A DNA stretch of 12,767 nucleotides from Baffinella frigidus (Eukaryota > Cryptophyceae > Cryptomonadales > Baffinellaceae): positions 27,183 through 39,949 of the forward strand of contig MU647694.1 in the NCBI GenBank assembly GCA_026770585.1, in the 5' to 3' direction. Shown in pieces: positions 6,698-12,738 of this stretch. Below the pieces are notes generated by a model. That model saw only the letters and a program-made list of their open reading frames with translations, had not been told where the DNA came from and did not search any database. Within the stretch, counting starts at the first letter, position 1. Every line of letters begins with the position of its first letter. The position numbers and the translations under genes are program-made.

Positions 6698-7115
6698 ATG
6701 TGCAACACGGACGAGGTGCGGAGGGTGAAGGAGACGACCGCGGAGCTGTTTCGCGAGCAGCGGGCACTGGTGGAGCGCCTCAACGCCATGAATGAGCGCA
6801 TCGAGGCGGAAAACCACCCAGCCAGAAAGGTGCTCCGCAAGGTCAAGTGGATGGAGGAGAAGGATCGCTCTGTCGAACTGCTGGGCAAGGTCCAGCCCTC
6901 CCCACACTCCTTTCCACCGGCTTCCCCGTGAGCACCCTGCCGCAGCTGCTGTGGGGGCCTCCGGCATTGACCACCAACTTACCTGGCCCACCTGCGCGCA
7001 GATCGTTGCGTCCCTCCAAGGCGTGCTCGAGGTGGACGCCGCGAGCGCGAGCGGGGAGATGGCGGCGGCCGCCATGCCCGTGGCAAGCGTGGACCAGTTC
7101 ATCCGCATCGCCTAA
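6698..7115 (+). CDS. Candidate two-exon gene, coiled-coil N-terminus, product unknown
   Basis: Exon 1 (6698-6889) gives 64 codons from an ATG that has an in-frame TGA nine bases upstream. The peptide is highly charged and probably a coiled-coil helix (ELFREQRALVERLNAMNERI; later KVKWMEEKDRSVELLGK). The coding signal then moves to another frame. A GT...AG interval at 6890-6932 (43 nt, pyrimidine-rich, ends CCCCGTGAG) joins exon 1 cleanly to that frame. Exon 2 (6933-7115) gives 60 codons, Ala/Val-rich with a single DQFIRIA ending before TAA. Third positions are mostly G or C in both exons. No family is recognised. Alternatives are a one- or two-base frameshift in place of the intron, exon 1 ending at its own TGA (6929-6931), or a relic. 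A 191-codon frame on the other strand (6533-7108) overlaps it and lacks this codon bias. Confidence 0.42.
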
Positions 7116-7372
7116 CCTGGCCCGCAAGCGACTCGCGAGCCACCCACGGCGCAACAGAGCACGCCGCCCCAAGCGCCACCAAGCGCCACGTGGCAGTCCC
7201 GGCAAAGCCACGAACTTGCTGGGCTCTCCACCCCGCGAACCCCGACCAGCCGTCGTTGGGAGGACGAGTCATTTTTTGCGGAGAGACCCTCGAATTCAGG
7301 CCGGAGATGGTCGTTTGGGCGGTCTTGGTCGCTCCCTGCTCGGCTCCCGTCGAGAAACTGGTCGCTGCCTAA
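7116..7372 (+). pseudogene. Open coding-like frame that ends in the telomeric array
   Basis: The frame containing GRVIFCGETLEFRPEMVVWA is open across this whole stretch, with good third-position G/C bias but no ATG at its start. It continues directly from the end of the 6698 gene in a different frame, so it may be a third exon or a frame-shifted C-terminal part. Its stop codon (TAA, 7370-7372) is supplied by the first CCTAAACCC of the array, so the original 3' end seems to have been lost or replaced. A Val/Trp/Ala-rich segment near the end could be membrane-associated, but this is weak. Family unknown. Confidence 0.28.
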
Positions 7373-7860
7373 ACCCTGATCCCTAAACCCGACCATGAAC
7401 CATGAACCCTAAACCCGAAATCCTCAACCCTAAACCTCAAACCCTAAACCCTCAACCCTAAACCCTAAACCCTAAACCCTGAACCCTAAACCCTAAACCC
7501 TAAACCCTAAACCCTAAACCCTAAACCCAACCATGAACCATAAACCCTAAACCCCAAACCCTAACCCCTAACCCCAACCATGAACCATTAACCCTACACC
7601 CCAAGCCCTAAACCCTAAACCCTAAACTCCAAAACCTACCCTAAACCCTGAACCCTAAACCCTAAACCCGACATCCGAATCCCCAAACTCGAAACCCGAA
7701 CCCTGAACCCTTAACCCTAAACTCCAATCCCGAAACACGAAACCCGAAACACGAAACCCTGAACCCTAACCCCGAAACCTCAAACCCGAAACCCGAAACC
7801 CTGAACCCTCGTCCCAAAACACTAATCCCCAAACCCCAAACCCCAAACCTCAATTCCCAC
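7369..7860 (-). repeat. Interstitial telomeric array, CCCTAAA orientation
   Basis: About 70 heptamers. Six perfect CCCTAAA units lie at 7484-7525. Toward the right, CCCGAAA and CACGAAA variants dominate (about 7665-7800), which removes stops on the minus strand and creates a spurious frame of seven-residue repeats. It is joined on the left directly to a coding-like frame. Confidence 0.93.
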
Positions 7861-7867
7861 ACCCCAC

Positions 7868-7960
7868 AAAAGGTCGTTGCCGGACGTCTCGAAGCTTGTG
7901 TGCAAGACCTTCCCCAAGAAGATGCAACGAATCTTGTCCTCGGTGCAGTTCAAGTCCTTC
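7868..7960 (+). pseudogene. 31-codon coding-like fragment between a telomeric array and TIR-A copy 3
   Basis: In one frame, nearly all codons end in G or C (AAG, TTC, GTG, TCG, CTT, AAG), a bias as strong as in the 6698 gene. The peptide includes SLPDVSKLVCKTFPKKMQRI and SSVQFKSF. It has no start codon and is cut off on the left by CCCTAAA-type repeats and on the right by the TIR-A element. The minus strand is also open, so the strand is not certain. It looks like an exon remnant trapped between repeats. Family unknown. Confidence 0.35.
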
Positions 7961-7961
7961 A

Positions 7962-8078
7962 CAGGGGTACCTCGCTCATCAGAATGCGCCCCCCCCTAGG
8001 ACCCTACAGTAGGACGATGCCTAGGGCCCTATGGTGGCCCTAGGGGGGGGGCGGTTTCTTATGAGCGAGGTACCCCTG
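7962..8078. mobile_element. TIR-A copy 3: 117-bp MITE, core reversed
   Basis: Ends CAGGGGTACCTCGCTCAT and ATGAGCGAGGTACCCCTG enclose a core in the opposite direction to copies 1 and 2 (CCTACAGTAGG first, CCTAGGGCCCTATGG second). The right flank is TA (8079-8080); the left flank is CA, so one side of the duplication has mutated. This copy is the uninterrupted template that explains the nested copies at 8081-8452 and 9144-9552. Confidence 0.87.
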
Positions 8079-8080
8079 TA

Positions 8081-8452
8081 CAGGGGTACCTCGCTCATGA
8101 GAAACCGCTTCCTCCTCGGGCCCTTTAGGTCCTTTAGGTTTTAATTTCTCCCAACATATGCCAACGATACGCCCTTCCGTAGAAAGGACTGCAGGAAAAG
8201 CATTTTTGCTTTCGGATCGCATTTATACAGAACAGGGGTACCTCGCTCATAAGAAACGCCCCCCCCCCTAGGACCACCATAGGGCCCTATGCATACCCCC
8301 CCTGGGACCACCATAGGGCCCTAGGCATAGACCTACTCTAGGGCCCTAGGGGGGGGCGGTTTCTTATGAGCGAGGTACCCCTGTAGGGCTACGCCTAGGG
8401 CCTCATGGTTGTCCTGGGGGGTGTGCGCTTTCTTGTGAGCGAGGTACCCCTG
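8081..8452. mobile_element. Interrupted TIR-A copy flanked by TA, holding extra sequence and copy 4
   Basis: The left half (8081 to about 8125, CAGGGGTACCTCGCTCATGA onward) and right half (8384-8452) are flanked by TA at 8079-8080 and 8453-8454. From the TA at 8384 to the right end, the 67 bases beyond the TA match the length of the same part of copy 3 exactly (8012-8078). Between the halves lie about 107 bp of unrelated sequence and TIR-A copy 4. The unrelated part includes a possible minus-strand frame starting at 8222 (MRSESKNAFPAVLSTEGRI), which continues into the TIR. It could be captured sequence. Confidence 0.6.
8233..8383. mobile_element. TIR-A copy 4: 151 bp with duplicated core segment, nested
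   Basis: Complete TIR-A ends. The right flank is TA (8384-8385); the left flank is GAA. It is about 31 bp longer than the others because the C-run plus GGACCACCATAGGGCCCTA plus GCATA is present twice (about 8251-8285 and 8286-8319). It sits at the TA 67 bases from the right end of the older host copy. Confidence 0.82.
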
Positions 8453-8488
8453 TACGTCATTTAGGTTCGTTGAGCTCCCACCATAGGC

Positions 8489-8506
8489 GGGGGGGGGGGG
8501 GGGGGG
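8489..8506. repeat. 18-nt poly-G run
   Basis: An uninterrupted G-run directly after CCACCATAGGC. It could form a G-quadruplex-like structure and makes assembly and copy length unreliable here. Confidence 0.9.
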
Positions 8507-8536
8507 AGCCGGCATCATGGCCAGCGCAGGAGTGAT

Positions 8537-8680
8537 TAGGTGAGTGGCGTATCCCTTGAGTGCCCATAGGGTGAATATTCGCCCTAACTCGCCCTGGGCA
8601 GGTCCTAGGGCCCTACAGTAGGGCGTATGAGCCTACTGGCCACTTAAGGGAGAGGGGTAGTAACTAGGTGAGTGGCGTAT
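8537..8680. repeat. 16-bp direct repeats around a TIR-C element
   Basis: TAGGTGAGTGGCGTAT occurs at 8537-8552 and 8665-8680. The left copy directly abuts the TIR-C element at 8553, while 14 bases separate the element from the right copy. This could be a long target duplication, but the unequal spacing makes a local tandem duplication as likely. Confidence 0.7.
8553..8650 (-). mobile_element. TIR-C element, complete 98-bp copy in reverse
   Basis: The left end CCCTTGAGTGCCCATAGG and right end CCTACTGGCCACTTAAGGG form an inverted repeat with a few mismatches. Read on the minus strand, its first half follows the 3054 copy (GTAGGCTCATACGCCCTAC, then CCTAGGACCTGCC); its second half differs. It contains no coding sequence. 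Confidence 0.68.
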
Positions 8681-8787
8681 GTAAACGAGATATTAAACGG
8701 GGGAGTGCATCTTGCGTGAGCCGTGGGTTGTGAGCCTCGGTGGGACAGGTGACGAGCCTTGGTGGGTGACTGCAAGCGGGGTCTCAT

Positions 8788-8945
8788 GGGGCGCGCTGCC
8801 AGGCGCGTTTCGCATCGCGTGGCAGCTTCGGCAGACCATCTAGCCCCGTCTCAGTCTATGTGGTCTCTCCAATTTGGTGGGAACAGATTATTTCCCATTG
8901 TAACGTTGACGGGTTTGTACCACAGACCCAGCACGTCAACTTGGG
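8788..8945 (-). repeat. About 155-bp dispersed repeat containing a repeat D relative, minus copy
   Basis: The reverse complement matches 12511-12661 over its full length. Shared blocks in order are TTGACGTGCTGGGT, CAAACCCGTCAAC, GGGAAATA, CACCAAATTGGAGAGACCAC, ATAGACTGAG, ATGGTCTGC, and CCACGCGATGCGAAACGCGC. The block CACCAAATTGG...GACC...AGACTGAG is the repeat D core. Confidence 0.8.
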
Positions 8946-9143
8946 AATCGGCGGAAGCTAGAGCTTCTGCTTTAGGTATGTTAGATTATTTCAAGTCCCA
9001 CCATAGGCGGACACCGAAAGTGGTTCTGTAGAAAGGCCATGATTCCTGCAGACCATCCATCTCTCTTCCTCCGGCTCCCCTCCTCATTTCATTCCGGACA
9101 ACTTGCCGAGACCATCACGCTGTGCGGTCACAAGTGCATGCCA
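8946..9143. other. Spacer without supported gene
   Basis: Contains CCACCATAGGCGGACAC at 8998-9014, which recurs in reverse at 11551-11567, and as CCACCATAGGCGG at 8478-8490. Otherwise no repeat or coding structure was seen. Confidence 0.4.
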
Positions 9144-9193
9144 CAGGGGTACCTCGCTCTTGAGAAGCCGCCTCCCCCTAGGACCCTACTGTA

Positions 9194-9381
9194 CAGGGGT
9201 ATCTGGGCTATAAGAACACGGGTGCTCCGACATCGGTCGGTGTCTCTTTTCTTAAATTAGTACCAGAGGGTTGACTAAACGCAAAATTTAGTCAACCCTC
9301 TGGTACTAATTTAAGAAAACGGAAGGCCCAAATCTGGTCTGTGTTCTTAAGTTCTGGTGTCTTACAGCCCAGATACCCCTG
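9194..9381. mobile_element. TIR-B element: 188-bp MITE nested in TIR-A copy 5
   Basis: Ends CAGGGGTATCTGGGCT and AGCCCAGATACCCCTG are perfect 16-bp inverted repeats flanked by TA at 9192-9193 and 9382-9383. Farther in, the arms match again (TATAAGAACAC on the left, GTGTTCTTA on the right) after a 15-base extra piece on the right. The first eight bases equal those of TIR-A, and TATAAGAA resembles TIR-A CATAAGAA, so the two probably answer to the same or related transposases. The middle is a perfect hairpin. Confidence 0.87.
9247..9319. other. Perfect 33-bp-arm hairpin with 7-nt loop inside TIR-B
   Basis: Arms 9247-9279 and 9287-9319 are exact reverse complements; the loop is CGCAAAA. It is AT-rich (TTAAATTAG...) compared with the element ends. 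Perfect pairing over 33 bp suggests either recent origin or active maintenance, and the transcript would be a small-RNA-precursor-like stem. Confidence 0.92.
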
Positions 9382-9414
9382 TACGCGCATGCATGGGGCC
9401 CTATGGTGGCCCTA

Positions 9415-9534
9415 CAGGGGTACCTCGCTCATAAGAACCCCCCCCCCCACCTAGGACCCTACAGTAGGCCTATGCCTAGGGCCCTGCGGTGGTCCTAAGG
9501 GGGGGGGCGGTTTCTTATGAGCGAGGAACCCCTG
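9415..9534. mobile_element. TIR-A copy 6: 120-bp MITE nested in copy 5
   Basis: Complete element with TA at 9413-9414 and 9535-9536. The right terminal repeat has one substitution (GAGGAACCCC for GAGGTACCCC, at 9527). The core is in the reversed direction, like copy 3. It is inserted in the second TA of host copy 5. Confidence 0.88.
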
Positions 9535-9675
9535 TAGGGGGCGGGCAGTTTCAAGTTCCTGTGTTACATCCAACACATGCCACACAGTTGGGCAGTCACC
9601 TACTGGACATCGGAGTGCCCCACTAAATGGGAGTTCCCCGCCGATGCATGCATGCACCGGCACGCTCCCCCGACT

Positions 9676-11178
9676 CGTAAACCCTGAACCCTAAGCCCTG
9701 AACCCTAAGCCCTGAATGATAAACCCTGAACCCTAAACGCTCAACGGTAAACCTTAAACCCTAAACCCTAAACCCTAAACCGTAAACACTAAACACTAAA
9801 CACTAAACACTAAACACTAGACCGTGAATCGTGAACCGTGAACCGTAAACCCAAACCATGAACTCTGAATCATCAACCCTACTCCATAAACCCTATATCC
9901 AAAACACTAGACCATAAATTCTACACCCAAACCCTAAACCCTAACCAAACCCTAAACCCTAAACCATCAACCCTAGACCCTGAACCCTAAACAATAAACC
10001 CTAAACCCTAAACCCTGACCCGTACACCCGAAACCTGAAACCATACACCCTCAACCATCAACCCAATAACCATGCACCCTGAACCAAAACCCCTAAACCC
10101 CTCACCCTGAACCCTGAACCCTGAACCCTTCACCCTGAACCCCTCCCCCTGAACCCTGAATCCTTTACCCTAAACCCTAAACCCTGAACACTAAAACCTA
10201 AACTTCAAACCCTAAACCCTAAACCCTCAACCCTAGACCCTAGACCCTAAACCCTCAACCCTCAACCCAAACTCGTGAACCCTGCACCCTAAACCCTAAA
10301 CCACAAACCCTAAACCCTAAACCTTAAACCATACACCCGAAACCCTGAACCCTGAACCCTGAAACCTAAACCCTGAACCCTAATCCCTAATCCCTCAACT
10401 CCAAACCCTACTCCCTAAACCCACACTCTAAACCGTGAACCGTGAACCCAAAACCCCAAACCCTGAACCCCAAACCACAAACCCAGAACCCTCAACCCTA
10501 AACCCTGCACCATGAACCCTAAACCCTCAACTCTAAACCCTAAACCCTAAACCCTAAACCCTAAGCCCTAAACCTTAAACCCTAAAACCTAAACCCTCAA
10601 CCGTGAACCCTAAACCCTAGATCCTAAACCCCAAACCCTACACCCCAAACCCTACACCCTAATTCCTACACCCTAAACCCCAAACACTCAACTCCAAATC
10701 CCAAACTCTTAATCGTGAACCCTGAACCCTGAACCCTAAACTGTGAACCTTGAACCCTGAACCGTGAACCCAAATCAAAAACCATAAATCTAAAATCCTA
10801 AACCCTAAACCTCAAAACCTCAAACTCGAAACCCGAAACCCTAAACCCTGATCCCTGAAGCCTCAACTCTACATCCTAAACTCTACACCCTACACCTTAC
10901 ACCCTACCCTTAACTCAAAGCCCTAATCCGTGAACCGTGAACCATAAACCTGAAACCCTGTACCCTAAACCCTAAACCCTAAACCCTAAACTCTAAACCC
11001 TAAACCCCAACACTTACACCCTCAACCCGACACCCTCAACCATACACCCTAAACCATACAGCCTAACCTTAAACCCCCAACCCCCAACCCTAAACCCTAA
11101 ACCCTAAACCCTAAACCATAAACCATAAACCATAAACCATAAAACCCAAACCCCAAACCGAAATGTCTAAACCCTAGA
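9676..11178 (-). repeat. 1.5-kb degenerate interstitial telomeric array, CCCTAAA orientation
   Basis: About 200 heptamers. Perfect runs are short. Substitutions concentrate on the fifth base (CCCTGAA, CCCTCAA), and local blocks of a single variant occur: four CACTAAA at 9787-9814, four CCATAAA at 11116-11143, and CCGTGAA clusters near 9822-9846. There are some one- or two-base phase slips. No gene is seen. Confidence 0.94.
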
Positions 11179-11225
11179 GTTCTTGTGGTAGGCCGGTTCT
11201 TGCTCAGTCCTAATCCACTGAGAAT

Positions 11226-11267
11226 GATCCACTTAGTGCGGTCCACTTAGTAGGGTCCACTTGTCGC
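11226..11267 (+). repeat. 14-bp tandem repeat, three units
   Basis: GATCCACTTAGTGC, GGTCCACTTAGTAG and GGTCCACTTGTCGC-like units are adjacent; a fourth decayed unit (AATCCACTGAGAA) precedes them. Confidence 0.75.
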
Positions 11268-11287
11268 CATAAGTGGCCGAGGTGGCT

Positions 11288-11759
11288 GGGTTTAGTCAAC
11301 CAGGAGCACGTGATTACATTTACCGCACAGTATCCATGGTCTGAGGAGAGGCACGCTGGTGTCCCCCCAGGTTATGAGCCCTGCCACTGCTAGACCGCAA
11401 GATCGTGGAAAGAAGTGCAGTTAGAAGGCAGATCAAAGTCAATTATGTGCGGGCATTTCCGGCCGATTTCAAGGGAAAATAATAGAAAGACGCAGGGCGT
11501 ACAATGACATTTAACTCTCCCGCGCATGGCTTTTCTGCAGATAAGTGCCAGTGTCCGCCTATGGTGGAAGTTAAAAGAACGTCAAGGACCTAAAGTAGCA
11601 ATGCTCGCTTGGAGTGTTATTAGGAGTTTACAAGTAGCCAGCGATTAGCCAACTAGGAGCGACTCTTCACGTGAATACTTTTACCCAACATTATCTACGT
11701 GTACACATGTATGGTTTGAGGAGAGGGCATCTGGTGTCCTCTCATAACTAGGCAATGGT
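11288..11759 (+). repeat. Diverged direct duplication, about 100-120 bp units
   Basis: 11288-11385 and 11641-11759 share words in the same order: TAG[TC]CAAC[CT]AGGAGC, CACGTGA, TTTACC, A[GT]TATC, then TGGT[CT]TGAGGAGAGG, CTGGTGTCC and GG. The second unit carries extra bases (for example before CACGTGA). The 255 bp between them show no coding frame, but contain the CCGCCTATGGTGG word shared with 8478 and 8998. Confidence 0.7.
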
Positions 11760-11873
11760 CGCAAAAGTGTGGTCAAGTGGTCAAATGGGTGAATATATAC
11801 TTGAACAGCGATGCAAGTGGGTGAATGTAGCTTGCGTGTGTCGTGCGGGCCCGCAGCGAGACACCTCCGAGAG

Positions 11874-11876
<3 letters not shown>

Positions 11877-11905
<29 letters not shown>
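11877..11905. repeat. GA microsatellite
   Basis: 29 nt of perfect alternating GA, with further GA runs on both sides. The 65-codon frame crossing it is explained by the dinucleotide repeat and is not a supported gene. Confidence 0.93.
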
Positions 11906-11907
<2 letters not shown>

Positions 11908-11964
11908 GTAAGAGAGAGAACAGGCGCGTTTCCTGTCGTATCTTGCGGGTGACTTTCCAGTGCG

Positions 11965-12478
11965 GAGTTTAGGGTTTGGGGCGTGTTGCGCTTGTGGGGT
12001 TGAGGGTTTAGGGTTTAGGGTTTAGGGTTTAGGTGCTAGGGTTTAGGGGTTAGGGGCTAGGGGATAGAGGCTAGGGGCTAGGGGCTAGGGGTTAGGGTTT
12101 AGAGTTTAGGGTTTAGGGATTAGTGATGACGGGTTACGGGTGAAGGGGTACGGGGTTGGGGTTGGAGGTTGGGGATTGGGGGTTTGGGGTTAGGGGTTTA
12201 GGGTTGTGGGTTGGGGTTTAGGGTTTAGGGTTTAGGGTTTAGGGTTCAGGGTTTAGGTTTTAGGGTTTAGGGTTTAGGGTTCAGGGTTTAGGGTTTAAGG
12301 TTTAGGGTTTAGGGTTCAGGGTTTAGGGTTTAGGGTTTAGGGTTTTGCGTTTAGGGTTTCGGGTTTAGGGTTTAGGGTTTAGGGTTTAGGGTTTAGGGTT
12401 TAGGGTTTAAGTTTTAGGTTTTAGAGTTTAGGGTTTAGGGTTTAGGGTTAAGGGTTTAGGGTTTAGGGTTTAGGGTTC
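11965..12478 (+). repeat. Interstitial telomeric array, TTTAGGG orientation
   Basis: About 70 heptamers. The left third is degenerate (GGGGCTA, GGGGTTA and GGGGTTG variants) and the right part is mostly canonical, with six perfect TTTAGGG at 12364-12405. The direction would suit a right-hand chromosome end, but 289 bp of other sequence follows. Confidence 0.94.
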
Positions 12479-12510
12479 CCAAGGGATTTAAAGGACGTTG
12501 GCTGACTATT

Positions 12511-12661
12511 CTCAATTTGACGTGCTGGGTGTGTGGTTCAAACCCGTCAACTTTGGAGCGGGAAATATCCTGGTCTCACCAAATTGGAGAGACCACATAG
12601 ACTGAGCTAAATGGTCTGCAGAAGCTTCCACGCGATGCGAAACGCGCCTAGCAGACGCCCC
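12511..12661 (+). repeat. About 150-bp dispersed repeat, plus copy (partner at 8788-8945)
   Basis: Direct counterpart of the minus-strand copy at 8788-8945; includes GTCTCACCAAATTGGAGAGA and CCACGCGATGCGAAACGCGC. A shorter relative (GTCAACTTTGGAGCG with GGGTGTG before it) lies at 1545-1585. Confidence 0.8.
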
Positions 12662-12738
12662 AACGACACACGCACGATACACTCATTCATTTAATCTTAC
12701 TTTTACATGTATGCTGGCCACGATGCCACCCCCCCGCA

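Larger units (their letters stand above)
9144..9552. mobile_element. TIR-A copy 5: old host copy split by two nested insertions
   Basis: The host survives as 9144-9193, 9384-9414 and 9537-9552. Laid end to end these follow copy 3 without gaps: 48 bases before the first TA, 29 between the two TAs, 16 after the second, exactly as in copy 3 (TA at 8010-8011 and 8041-8042). The last 20 bases (right terminal repeat) are missing. TA is present on both sides of each insertion. The remaining core words CCTAGGACCCTACTG and GGGCCCTATGGTGGCCC confirm the identity. Confidence 0.83.

Noticed and set aside
6533-7108. 191-codon minus-strand open frame
   Set aside because: It lies over the plus-strand candidate gene at 6698, which has the better codon bias. 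The GC-rich sequence keeps the opposite strand open, so I treat it as a shadow, though this is not certain.
7662-7862. 66-codon minus-strand frame with heptapeptide repeats (GFRVSGL-like)
   Set aside because: It is a translation of CCCGAAA/CCCTGAA telomeric heptamers; 21 bases per seven residues explains the periodic peptide.
8759-9031. 90-codon plus-strand frame
   Set aside because: Most of it lies inside the dispersed repeat whose other copy is at 12511-12661, and that copy has indels that break the frame.
8040-9663. Recurring QGYLAHKKPPPP peptide in several short frames
   Set aside because: It is the TIR-A right end read on the minus strand (or the left end on the plus strand), with the C-run giving poly-Pro; not a protein family.
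11288-11759. Solo LTR pair or small retroelement
   Set aside because: The two related units are diverged and lack TG...CA ends, a primer-binding site or a polypurine tract that I can identify.
11755-11952. 65-codon frame rich in RE dipeptides
   Set aside because: The alternating Arg-Glu comes from the GA microsatellite; there is no coding signal around it.
11965-12478. A true chromosome end at the right side
   Set aside because: The array has the right direction, but 289 bp of non-telomeric sequence including a dispersed repeat follows, so within this window it is interstitial.
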